DNA from: Ceratorhiza oryzae-sativae
Lineage: Eukaryota > Basidiomycota > Agaricomycetes > Cantharellales > Ceratobasidiaceae
Direction of reading: 5' to 3'
Length of the DNA: 10,456 nt
Assembly (NCBI GenBank): GCA_030998015.1
Contig: JARWMV010000228.1
Span: 1-10,456, forward strand
How positions within the stretch are numbered: position 1 is the first letter of the stretch; every line of letters starts with the position of its first letter. Of this stretch, positions 1-5,297 are shown in pieces. The notes beneath the pieces were generated by a model. The model was given only the letters and a program-made list of their open reading frames with translations. It searched no databases and was not told the origin of the DNA. Made by a program: the position numbers and the translations under genes.

Positions 1-20
1 GCTGACGACAGGGTTAGGGT
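1..20. repeat. End of a palindromic module (CCCTAACCC-type end)
   Basis: The first 20 bases match the end of the module seen complete at 4263-4300, where the same run follows the right arm of the GTGTAC hairpin. The module therefore begins before the window and ends at the first HEG1 base, about position 21. It indicates that HEG1 is also interrupted upstream of what can be seen here. Confidence 0.7.
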
Positions 21-95
21 CCAACATAGGGGGAATTGTTGACACCCTTAGGTTTAGCTTACTTGTTGCGCGATGATGGGACTTTTAATAAAACT

Positions 96-325
96 CCAAC
101 CCAACCACGATAAGAATACTTATCGTAGACCCCCAACAAGGCAATGGCCTCCCAATGCGTTACCAAGCCTGTAAGGCCAACGTATTGGGGGGGCCATTAC
201 CTTATTGGGGGGCAGGAGTTGGGCAGCGCTCTCTGATCGCGCCTTTAGGCACGGCCTAAGCGCTGAGGACTCCTAAATTGGGGGTGATTTGCGCAGGCAA
301 ATCTACACCCCCAATTTGGGGAAGT
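96..325. repeat. Nested palindrome cluster inside HEG1 (between pieces a and b)
   Basis: This GC-rich block separates HEG1 pieces a and b. It opens with a short hairpin (CGATAAG/CTTATCG, 108-125). An outer pair of arms rich in CCCCCAACAAGG (131-142) and CCTTATTGGGGG (201-212) encloses a second palindrome with CCCAATGCGTTAC-type arms. A diverged copy of the GCGC...GATC hairpin follows at 226-262. Last comes a hairpin at 275-317 with the ATTTGC/GCAAAT core shared with 3681, 5252 and 8039. The arrangement is palindrome within palindrome. Confidence 0.75.
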
Positions 326-420
326 AACCATACAGTGTTGTGTACAGATTCTTATACAATAAAAGAAGTAGATCTTTTAGTTACCGTTTTAAATATTAAA
401 TGGAATTTAAAATGTTACAA

Positions 421-618
421 CCCGTGTCCCAACCACGATGTGGGCGTCCCAACCACGATGTGGGCGCATTGTGCCTTTGGCCAAGCGCCCCGTCGACCCC
501 CCAAACTGATGCAGCTATGCTGCATTGTTTGGGGGGGTAATGGCACTCCCAATACGCTGGCCCGTAGGGCGTGCCTTACAGGCTTGGTAACGCATTGGGA
601 GGCCTTTGGGTTTGTAGG
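421..618. repeat. Nested palindrome cluster inside HEG1 (between pieces b and c)
   Basis: The block starts with two tandem 19-bp units reading TCCCAACCACGATGTGGGCG (about 427-465), each a small hairpin. A CCCCCCAAAC/GTTTGGGGGG palindrome with a GCAGC core follows (496-537). Then comes a palindrome with CTCCCAATACG and CGTTACGCATTGGGAG-like arms (545-603), related to the ones at 150-200 and 860-890. The block interrupts HEG1 between codons for Tyr and Asn-Lys-Tyr. Confidence 0.75.
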
Positions 619-651
619 GGAAATAAATATGGCTCTGGTTATAAATATATT

Positions 652-910
652 TCTCCGGGCCTGCGGTCAATGATAAGCTACCCTAACCCTGTCGTCAGCG
701 TGTACAAGTACACGCTGCTAGGGAACCTCTTAGGCCGCCCTGCGGGCGATCAAAGAGCGCGTTAGATTTGTTGTCACCGCATATTCCTACTGCCCCCCAA
801 ACATGTGCAGCTACGCTGCATTGTTTGAGGGGCATCCGCCCCCCAATAAGGTAATGGCCCCCCCAATACGTTTGTGACGCATTGGGAGGCCATTGCCTTG
901 TTGGGGGTCT
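652..910. repeat. Palindrome cluster inside HEG1 (between pieces c and d)
   Basis: The left part (about 651-690) is shared with 6826-6868, including TTCTCCGGGCCTGCGGTCAA. It is followed by the CCCTAACCCTG end and by the CAGCGTGTAC hairpin (696-717). A TTAGGCCGCCC/GGGCGATC hairpin follows at 727-763. A CCCCCCAAAC palindrome lies at 791-833, and nested CCCAATAAGG/CCTTGTTGGG arms at 841-907. Everything between HEG1 codons for the central GSGYK segment and the terminal MMRYKIGL is repeat DNA. Confidence 0.75.
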
Positions 911-940
911 ACTATGATGCGATACAAAATCGGCTTATAA

Positions 941-1125
941 GGTCATGCGCACGAACCGTTCCTGCATGGCCTTGGGCGAAACCCCTCCTAGAGGGACCAC
1001 ACAGGGCCGGTTCCGGGGTCTATATAAAATTTTGCTCCCCTCCGGTCTCTTTTTTTCCGGAACATACTCCTATATATTTCAAAATACATAGGAGCTGTAA
1101 ATCCCACAACAAGTCCATTTAAAAA
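941..1125. other. Spacer between HEG1 and tRNA-Leu
   Basis: I see no gene in this stretch. It is mixed GC and AT sequence with a weak hairpin (CTCCTATATATTTC...ATAGGAG, about 1067-1094) about 30 nt upstream of the tRNA. It may be the trailer of the endonuclease transcript or a processing region; nothing shows which. Confidence 0.4.
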
Positions 1126-1208
1126 GCGAACATGCTGAAATTGGTAGCCAGTCTTTTGTTAAGTAAAAGTGGAGTAGATCCGTAAGAGTTCAAGTCTCTT
1201 TGTTCGTA
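1126..1208 (+). tRNA. trnL(uaa): tRNA-Leu (anticodon UAA)
   Basis: The acceptor arms GCGAACA and TGTTCGT pair along seven positions, with G:U at the end. A leucine-type D loop containing TTGGTAG is present. The anticodon stem CTTTT/AAAAG encloses the loop GTTAAGT, giving UAA. A long variable arm (about 1171-1184, GGAGTAGATCC) fits a class II tRNA. The T arm AAGAG-TTCAAGT-CTCTT is perfect. It decodes UUA/UUG in organellar translation. It is the first of six + strand tRNAs in the window and stands alone rather than in a tRNA cluster. Confidence 0.93.
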
Positions 1209-1376
1209 TTAATTTATTTAAACAAAATAAATTATTGTTACAATAATCGCGTAAAATTAAGGGTTAAATAATATATGCGTCTTTTACGCTATATGCCGAG
1301 CTAAAGCTCGGAAGGTTTTTTCTGTGATGGATATTTATTTCCACCCTGGAAGACTGTAAATACAGGGAATCCCTAT
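1209..1376. other. AT-rich spacer downstream of tRNA-Leu with small hairpins
   Basis: There is no gene that I can support. The stretch holds an AATTTATTT/AAATAAATT inverted repeat (about 1210-1232), an ATTGT/ACAAT pair, a short hairpin around 1278-1291, and CCGAGCT/AGCTCGG (1297-1312) followed by a T run, which resembles a processing or terminator-like hairpin. The motif TTTCCACCCTGGAAGAC lies at 1338-1354 and recurs elsewhere in the window. Confidence 0.5.
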
Positions 1377-1391
1377 AAATCTAGGCACCGT

Positions 1392-1586
1392 AGACCCCCG
1401 ACATTGCCGCGCGCGTTAGAGGGAATCTTTAGGATTCCCTCTAACGCCGGCGGGCATTACAATATCGGGGGGTTGCTGCCCACCAAACAATGCAGCGTAG
1501 CTGCACATGTTTGGGGGTCAGTAGACCCCCGACATTGCTGCCCACCAAACAATGCAGCGTAGCTGCACATGTTTGGGGGTCAGTAG
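1392..1586. repeat. Composite module inserted at a CTAGGCACCG site
   Basis: The flanks TAAATCTAGGCACCG (1377-1391) and GTGAATTCATTTTATTCCC (from 1587) are adjacent at 5087-5120, separated only by AAT. That second locus is therefore an empty-site counterpart. The ~195-bp insertion contains TAGACCCCCGACATTG, a 48-bp short form of family A (1407-1454), a CAATATCGGGGGG right arm, and two copies of a CCAAAC...GTTTGG palindrome with a GCAGCGTAGCTGC core. The second copy (from about 1525) lacks the short family A form between GACATTG and CTGCCC. Confidence 0.8.
1407..1454 (+). repeat. Family A short form (48 bp)
   Basis: It has the same ends as the 174-bp family A element but contains only the AGGGAATC/GATTCCCT hairpin. 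Here the stem continues perfectly through CGTTAG/CTAACG, giving 14 uninterrupted pairs around a TTTA loop. The long form looks like this palindrome with ~125 bp placed in its left arm. A second copy is at 9570-9617 in the same local context. Confidence 0.85.
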
Positions 1587-1721
1587 GTGAATTCATTTTA
1601 TTCCCTCCCGTGGGGTTAGGGACCGTCGGTCCGCTCGGGCCCATACCCCACGGGAGGCGCCTGATTCCTCGGAATCAGGCGCCGGAGGGGAGCGCGAGGC
1701 CGCGAAGCGGCGAGGTATTGC
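1587..1721 (+). repeat. 135-bp direct repeat (copy 1)
   Basis: This segment matches 5106-5240 with one visible difference (ATTC versus ATTT near its start). It includes a CCCGTGGGG...CCCCACGGG hairpin with GGACCGTCGGTCC inside it, and then a perfect 13-bp stem (GGCGCCTGATTCC, 1656-1668, pairing to 1683). The right end, GAGGTATTGC, is followed here by a family F hairpin but by different sequence at 5240. Confidence 0.88.
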
Positions 1722-1770
1722 GAGGTACCCTGGAACTTTAAGTTCCAGGGTACCTCGGAATCAGACGCCC
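1722..1770. repeat. Family F hairpin (GAGGTACCCTGGAA arms), filled site
   Basis: A 32-33-bp palindrome (GAGGTACCCTGGAACTT with matching right arm) sits between GAGGTATTGC and CTCGGAATCAGACGCC. At 3725-3746 the two flanks are directly joined, and at 8452-8475 the complement reads GATTCCGAGCAATACCTCG without it. Those loci act as empty sites. Confidence 0.82.
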
Positions 1771-1921
1771 GCGCACGCCAGGGCCGCAGCTGATCCTCTA
1801 GCTTAAATTGTTGCACGTACGTGCAACAACTTCACGCTTGAGGCGGAGCTGCGATCGTAGGCGTGCACGGGTTAGATTTAGAGGGGCCCTGATATTTCAA
1901 ACCGAACCCCTTAATTATGCC
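1771..1921. repeat. Module with the GTTGCACGTAC palindrome and GGCGTGCACGGGT end
   Basis: The block holds GCGCACGCCAGGGCCG, a 22-bp perfect palindrome with GTTGCACGT half-arms (1808-1829), CTTGAGGCGGAGCTGCGATC (1838-1857), and the end GGCGTGCACGGGT. The last two parts recur without the palindrome at 2607-2641 and 7831-7866. The remaining ~45 bp to 1921 have no match that I see. Confidence 0.75.
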
Positions 1922-2057
1922 TGACCCGTCCCCTAGAAGTTGTTGCACGTACGTGCAACAATTTCACGCTTGTAGAGGAGACGTCTGTGTGCGGCTTAAG
2001 CCGTACACAGACGGCTCCGAAGCTTGAGGGTGAATACTCTTCGACAGGGTTAGGGTA
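1922..2057 (+). repeat. Family B module, copy 1
   Basis: It opens with GACCCGTCCCCTAGAAG. The 22-bp GTTGCACGTAC palindrome (1940-1961) follows, then a long hairpin with GTCTGTGTGCGGC/GCCGTACACAGAC arms around TTAA, then GCTTGAGGGTGAATACTC. It ends at CAGGGTTAGGGTA. The inverse of the complete module is at 6855-6990. Copies at 4100-4301 and 7304-7505 share both ends but have a different centre. Confidence 0.88.
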
Positions 2058-2600
2058 GCTTTTCTGTTCAATTTTAGTCAATCACACTTTATCCGCCCTG
2101 TTGGAAAAGGGGAAGAAAAGTTCAGGGAATGATTGTTTTAAAAGGGCGTGCTCCGCGGACTACGTAGATAGGCCCAGAAGGAAGTGGATTTTTGTTTAAA
2201 GTCTTCTGGAGGAGAATAATCTCCATCTGGAAGACGACCCTTTTTCAGAGGATGGGGTACCATACCAATTTAAAATTTAGACAGAATTGGAACCTATTGA
2301 GTACGGCATTACTCCTTGTCGTCAGCCCGCGGCGGGTCAAGGTCTTAGACAAAATGGGGTGATATTAGTGGGACCCTACAATTAATGCTAGGGCCCGTGG
2401 TCAATTAGGAGTTCTGTATTGTAGATGCCGCGACATGGGCGGCAATTGCCGCCGTCCTGTCGGCTTTGTCACGCCTCATCTTCGTTTGTAGGGCGCGGGC
2501 TATGCCATGGTTCTCAAAAGATTTTCAATTCTAAATATTTAGCCGCGCAGGACCAGCTCTGCGGTCTTTGTATACCAAGAACATGGCTTCGGAAATGTTT
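2058..2600. other. Unassigned spacer with hairpins
   Basis: I recognise no gene on either strand. There is a hairpin-like unit at 2201-2235 (GTCTTC...GAAGAC) that contains TCTCCATCTGGAAGAC. A GGGACCCTA/CTAGGGCCC-like hairpin is at 2370-2397. A GGCGGCAATTGCCGCC palindrome sits in a longer stem at about 2427-2465. The stretch 2326-2367, including ACAAAATGGGGTGATATTA, resembles 6340-6386 upstream of tRNA-Gln. The AT-rich parts could hold fragments of structured RNA that I cannot identify. Confidence 0.5.
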
Positions 2601-2603
2601 ATA

Positions 2604-2643
2604 ACTTGAGGCGGAGCTGCGATCGTAGGCGGGCACGGGTAAG
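2604..2643 (+). repeat. CTTGAGGCGGAGCTGCGATC unit (copy)
   Basis: This ~38-bp unit ends GGCGGGCACGGGTAAG and is repeated with the same left context (TATAACTTGAGG) at 7826-7868. It is also found behind the GTTGCACGTAC palindrome at 1838-1871. Its spread in three contexts marks it as an independently shuffled module. Confidence 0.8.
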
Positions 2644-2972
2644 AAACATCATTAAAAAAGCGGGCTTTAATTAAAACAAGGCCTGCTTTATTACAATAAT
2701 AACTCTTCAATCCCCCTACGACCCGACGGGAAATTGACGTCTGCAAAAAAGTCAGTTGGTCTGACCAGATCAACTTCCGTCAATTGAAATATTGAAGCAG
2801 GTTGGTCTAGTCAGATCAACCTGGTTACCTGGAGCAGCAAGTATTAAGCCATGCTGCCCACGGGGTTATGTTTCTAGGTCATTTTTATTATGATCCCAGC
2901 TGGTCCTTCGGTTGAAAAACCTAGAAATTTAATACGAAACATGAAGTCATAAGATCGAAAACACAAATTACC
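2644..2972. other. Unassigned spacer upstream of HEG2 with TTGGTCTG hairpins
   Basis: There is no gene that I can support. Two near-identical 20-bp hairpins, GTTGGTCTGACCAGATCAAC (2755-2774) and GTTGGTCTAGTCAGATCAAC (2801-2820), lie close together, and a third related copy is at 7093-7112. The first is bracketed by ATTGACG/CGTCAAT arms. The stretch from about 2865 to 2972 is AT-rich and may be the leader of HEG2. Confidence 0.45.
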
Positions 2973-2995
2973 ATGAAAAATAATTTATTAAACAG

Positions 2996-3169
2996 CCCGC
3001 GCGCGTTAGTTGCTGGTGGGACTTGTCCCACCAACCAACGTGAGCAATCGCAACCGTTTGCGATTGCTAGTGCGCGGCATAATATCGATATTTAGCCGCC
3101 GGCTGAAAATGACGAACGGTCGTCATTTTCTACGAGGGAATCTTTAGGATTCCCTCTAACGCCGGCGGG
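2996..3169 (+). repeat. Family A five-hairpin element, copy 1 (in the HEG2 5' end)
   Basis: This is a 174-bp unit with ends CCGCGCGCGTTAG and CTAACGCCGGCGG. Inside are five palindromes in order: GGTGGGAC/GTCCCACC, GCAATCGCAA/TTGCGATTGC, AATATCGATATT, GAAAATGACGA/TCGTCATTTTC and GAGGGAATC/GATTCCCTC. It separates HEG2 codons 1-7 from the rest of the gene. Removing 175 bp, one base more than the unit, restores the endonuclease frame. Confidence 0.92.
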
Positions 3170-3673
3170 GAATTACTTTCCAAAATCAAACTGTTCAAAC
3201 ACGGGGCCTTTCCAGTCTAGAGCGATCGAAATTTGTTCTTTCCCAATACCACAAAGATATACTAATTGGTCTTATTTTGGGTGATTTGAATTTTAGAAAA
3301 GGTAAAGGGGGTGTAAATGTATTATTAAAATTTGAACAAGGGCTAATTCACAAGGATTATCTTTTTCACCTGTTCGACTTATTCATAACTTATTGCCTTA
3401 CTGCTCCTAAAACTCAGAGCCGGGTTCTTAAAACACGGCCCGGGATGGAGTATGGTTCTGTATATTTTAGAACTTATTCGTTGCCTTGTTTTACCGAATT
3501 CCATAACTTATTTTACATTGAAGGTAACAAAATAATTCCTAACAACATCGGTGAGTTATTAACGCCTTTAGGGCTCGCCTATTGGCTGTGTGATGACGGT
3601 GGTTTCTGTAATAAAAACCGAGTAATTTATCTTTCCACAAATTGTTTTACTTTGGCCGAGGTAAATCTTTTAG

Positions 3674-3807
3674 CCCCCTCGAGAATCGATGTAGATTTGC
3701 CTTCGCAAATCATCGATTCTCGGCGAGGTATTGCCTCGGAATCAGACGCCGCGCGCACGCCAGGGCCGCCTTGGCTTAAGCCAAGGCGTTCGCAGGCGTG
3801 CACGGGT
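3674..3807 (+). repeat. Composite palindrome insertion 2 in HEG2 (open reading frame kept)
   Basis: The insertion contains a 41-bp hairpin at 3681-3721 (GAGAATCGATG arms, ATTTGC/GCAAAT core). It continues with CGAGGTATTGCCTCGGAATC, an empty family F site. A CGCCTTGGCTTAAGCCAAGGCG-type hairpin follows, and the end is GGCGTGCACGGGT. The last part recurs in inverse at 10334-10378. It replaces about 14-15 bp of endonuclease sequence relative to HEG1 and has no stop in the HEG2 frame. Confidence 0.8.
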
Positions 3808-3904
3808 CATAAATGGAATTTAAATTGCACCATTAACAAAAATGGGGCCGGTTTTAGAATTCCATCCAAATCATTACCTGTGATACAGCCCCACAGAATC
3901 GTCG

Positions 3905-4078
3905 CCCGCCGGCGTTAGAGGGAATCCTAAAGATTCCCTCGTAGAAAATGACGACCGTTCGTCATTTTCAGCCGGCGGCTAAATATCGATATTATGCCGC
4001 GCACTAGCAATCGCAAACGGTTGCGATTGCTCACGTTGGTTGGTGGGACAAGTCCCACCAGCAACTAACGCGCGCGGG
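3905..4078 (-). repeat. Family A five-hairpin element, copy 2
   Basis: This is a full-length 174-bp copy in reverse orientation relative to the one at 2996. It lies near the 3' end of HEG2, where it supplies the first stop codon (3916-3918) of the reading frame. Confidence 0.92.
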
Positions 4079-4099
4079 CCTTCGCAAAGCACCGATTCT

Positions 4100-4301
4100 T
4101 GACCCGTCCCCTAGAAGTTGTTGCACGTACGTGCAACAATTTCACGCTTGTAGAGGAGACGTCTGTGTGCGGCTTAAGCCGTACACAGACGGCTCCGAAG
4201 CACTCCGCGCTTAGGCCGCCCTGCGGGCGATCAAAGAGCGCGGAGGGGAAGAGGTTCCCTAGCAGCGTGTACTTGTACACGCTGACGACAGGGTTAGGGT
4301 A
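4100..4301 (+). repeat. Family B composite module, copy 2
   Basis: The left half matches 1922-2032, with the 22-bp palindrome at 4118-4139 and the GTCTGTGTGCGGC hairpin. The right half differs: a CTCCGCGCTTAGG/AGCGCGGAG hairpin (4203-4245), then GAGGTTCCCTAG, then the CAGCGTGTAC hairpin (4263-4284) and the GGGTTAGGGTA end. The short peptides that can be read from it on both strands are by-products of the palindromes. Confidence 0.85.
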
Positions 4302-4305
4302 GGAG

Positions 4306-4404
4306 TTCTCTCTCTTCCCTTTCAGCTGCTCCCCAATGATTGCAATGCGCGCCACAAGACGAGCCCCCGCTTAGGCCGCCCTTCGGGCGATCAAAGAGCG
4401 CGGA
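4306..4404 (+). repeat. Right part of HEG2 insertion 3
   Basis: The segment contains CCCCAATGATTGCAATGCGC (also at 5606 and 8347) and another TTAGGCCGCCC/GGGCGATC hairpin at 4369-4402. That hairpin has a TTCG loop, where the other copies have TGC between CCC and GGG. HEG2 coding sequence resumes right after it. Confidence 0.75.
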
Positions 4405-4458
4405 GAATTGTTAAAGAACATAATGCCTTCAATGATGCTTTACAAAATTGGTCTTTAA

Positions 4459-4516
4459 GTCCCCTTCCCGCTTTCCGGGGGTTTTATTTTCCCTGGGTCA
4501 GGACCACAACCCTACC
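4459..4516. other. HEG2 to tRNA-Thr spacer
   Basis: The 58-nt gap contains a small CCCGCTTTCCGGG-type hairpin and a T-rich run (GGTTTTATTTT), and then CCCTGGGTCAGGACC next to the tRNA. It may act in 3' processing of the endonuclease transcript, but that is inferred from position only. Confidence 0.35.
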
Positions 4517-4589
4517 GCCGAAATAGTTTAATTGGTAAAACGATTTCCTTGTAAGATTTAAATGCTTGGTTCAACTCCAACTTTCGGCA
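4517..4589 (+). tRNA. trnT(ugu): tRNA-Thr (anticodon UGU), with stem mismatches
   Basis: The acceptor GCCGAAA/TTTCGGC and the D stem GTTT/AAAC pair well, and the T loop TTCAACT is normal. The anticodon loop CTTGTAA gives UGU. The anticodon stem ATTTC/GATTT has two U:U mismatches in the middle, and the T stem CTTGG/CCAAC has a C:C at its base. The gene may be edited, tolerated as it is, or decaying. It decodes ACN threonine codons if functional. Confidence 0.82.
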
Positions 4590-4596
4590 CTTATAA

Positions 4597-4620
4597 ACCC
4601 TATCTCGTGTCAATTACTCT
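4597..4620 (+). repeat. 24-bp post-tRNA motif, copy 1
   Basis: The motif begins ACCCTATCTCGTGTCAAT and lies 8 nt after tRNA-Thr. It recurs with two transitions at 10025-10048, about 29 nt after tRNA-Phe. In both places palindromic repeat DNA begins within a few bases of its right end. Confidence 0.7.
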
Positions 4621-4734
4621 AGGGCAGCCCGCCGGCGGATACAGGTCCAGCAAGATTTTATAAATCTTGCATGGAAGCAAACCACGGAACGATGTTGACC
4701 GAGATAGAGACCAGACTAATTTATTAGGTCTTCT
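4621..4734. other. Spacer before the minisatellite
   Basis: No gene is recognised. It holds CCCGCCGGCGG, which resembles the family A terminus, and a GCAAGATTT/AAATCTTGC hairpin (4651-4671). GTCTTCTGG at 4728-4736 matches the left half of the hairpin unit at 2201-2235. Confidence 0.5.
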
Positions 4735-5032
4735 GGGCAGCCGCATAGCGCGCTGCTGGGCAGCCGCATAGCGCGCTGCTGGGCAGCCGCATAGCGCGCT
4801 GCTGGGCAGCCGCATAGCGCGCTGCTGGGCAGCCGCATAGCGCGCTGCTGGGCAGCCGCATAGCGCGCTGCTGGGCAGCCGCATAGCGCGCTGCTGGGCA
4901 GCCGCATAGCGCGCTGCTGGGCAGCCGCATAGCGCGCTGCTGGGCAGCCGCATAGCGCGCTGCTGGGCAGCCGCATAGCGCGCTGCTGGGCAGCCGCATA
5001 GCGCGCTGCTGGGCAGCCGCATAGCGCGCTGC
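4735..5032 (+). repeat. 23-bp minisatellite, 13 tandem copies
   Basis: The unit is 23 bp, with the core GCAGCCGCATAGCGCGCTGC forming a hairpin (GCAGC/GCTGC outside, CGC/GCG around ATA). Unit starts run from 4735 to 5011 in exact steps of 23, and the last unit lacks its final base. No differences between units are visible. It lies between GTCTTCTGG and TCTCCACCTGGAAAAC, the two halves of the 35-nt unit seen intact at 2201-2235. All three minus-strand frames are open through it because of its composition, not because it encodes protein. Confidence 0.96.
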
Positions 5033-5105
5033 AAAAATGAATCTCCACCTGGAAAACAAGAAATACTCCGCGCTTTACGTGGCCCTCTAAATCTAGGCAC
5101 CGAAT

Positions 5106-5240
5106 GTGAATTTATTTTATTCCCTCCCGTGGGGTTAGGGACCGTCGGTCCGCTCGGGCCCATACCCCACGGGAGGCGCCTGATTCCTCGGAATCAGGCG
5201 CCGGAGGGGAGCGCGAGGCCGCGAAGCGGCGAGGTATTGC
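5106..5240 (+). repeat. 135-bp direct repeat (copy 2)
   Basis: It is nearly identical to 1587-1721. Its left flank, TAAATCTAGGCACCG (5087-5101), is the same as that of the composite module at 1392, but no module is inserted here, so 5087-5120 is an empty site. Confidence 0.88.
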
Positions 5241-5297
5241 AATACCTCGCCGAGAATCGATGATTTGCGAAGGCAAATCTACATCGATTCTCGAGGG
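5241..5297 (-). repeat. Family C hairpin, copy
   Basis: AATACCTCGCC is followed by a 41-bp hairpin (5252-5292) with GAGAATCGATG arms and an ATTTGCGAAGGCAAAT core. It is the inverse of 3681-3721 within HEG2. The same core with different but still complementary arms is found at 275-317 and 8039-8077. Confidence 0.85.

Larger units (their letters stand above)
22..940 (+). pseudogene. LAGLIDADG homing endonuclease, C-terminal half, split into four pieces (HEG1)
   Basis: Four separated stretches translate to consecutive parts of a LAGLIDADG DNA endonuclease, in the order expected from HEG2 at 2973-4458. Piece a (about 23-95) gives ELLTPLGLAYLLRDDGTFNK, covering the second LAGLIDADG motif with its DD acidic pair. 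Piece b (about 326-420) gives TVLCTDSYTIKEVDLLVTVL and then KWNLKCY. Piece c (about 619-651) gives NKYGSGYK. Piece d (911-940) gives MMRYKIGL and a TAA stop, the usual C-terminus of this family. Codon phases are 0, 2, 1 and 2, so no single frame reads through. Piece a also has an extra G in the run at 29-33, which shifts frame between NIG and ELL. The usual Trp and Cys of the YWLC segment are Leu and Arg. The N-terminal half lies before the window. Such proteins cut DNA to spread their own gene; this copy looks inactive unless insertions and the frameshift are corrected at the RNA level. tRNA-Leu follows 185 nt after the stop. Confidence 0.85.
3889..4305 (+). repeat. Long inverted repeat, left arm (~417 bp)
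   Basis: The segment pairs in inverse with 7300-7716 over its whole length; the only difference I noticed is at 3895. It is built of family A in reverse (3905-4078), a TTCGCAAAGCACCGATTC linker, a family B head (4100-4201), a GCGC...GATC hairpin, and the GTGTAC hairpin with the CCCTAACCC-type end. It forms most of insertion 3 in HEG2. Confidence 0.9.
2973..4458 (+). pseudogene. LAGLIDADG homing endonuclease interrupted by three GC-rich insertions (HEG2)
   Basis: Endonuclease sequence occurs in four pieces. ATG at 2973 starts MKNNLLN. The stretch 3171-3673 carries motif 1 (KDILIGLILGDLNF), FEQGLIHKDYLFHLF, TYSLPCFTEFHNLFY, motif 2 (LAYWLCDDGGF) and FTLAEVNLL. Next, 3808-3888 gives KWNLNCTINKNGAGFRIPSK and VIQ. 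Finally, 4405-4458 gives LLKNIMPSMMLYKIGL and TAA. The acidic residue closing each LAGLIDADG helix is present. Leaving out 2996-3170, about 3674-3807 and 3889-4404 gives roughly 220 codons in one frame without stops, normal for this family. As the DNA stands, insertions 1 and 3 contain stops, while insertion 2 reads through as about 45 foreign residues that replace the VTVLN found in HEG1. The continuous open stretch runs from after the stop at 3157 to 3918 and lacks an ATG before motif 1. It is either a recently broken gene or one whose insertions are removed or bypassed. tRNA-Thr begins 58 nt after the stop. Confidence 0.85.

Noticed and set aside
278..673. A 131-residue continuous protein
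   Set aside because: Only the part from about 326 to 420 is endonuclease sequence; the ends are translated repeat DNA, so it is not one protein.
681..694. Telomere repeat
   Set aside because: Only one and a half CCCTAA units are present at each place and they are internal module ends.
941..1125. Group I intron core next to the endonucleases
   Set aside because: I could not find convincing P, Q, R and S elements or flanking exons at HEG1 or HEG2.
1441..1816. Overlapping reading frames on both strands around 1441-1816
   Set aside because: They lie wholly in GC-rich palindromes, which keep stops rare on both strands.
2058..2600. Fragmented rRNA or RNase P RNA
   Set aside because: I looked for conserved SSU, LSU and RNase P core sequences here and across the window and found none.
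4065..4355. Identical peptides encoded at 4065-4355(-) and 7325-7540(+), and at 4099-4302(+) and 7303-7506(-)
   Set aside because: They come from the two arms of the long inverted repeat and cross several hairpins; no protein signal is present.
4735..5032. CRISPR array
   Set aside because: Units are directly abutting 23-bp repeats with no spacers, in organellar-type DNA.
4600..5163. Long minus-strand reading frames with repeated GCPAARYAA-like peptides
   Set aside because: All three frames are open only because the 23-bp unit lacks stops; there is no start context, no family match, and the array is a minisatellite.
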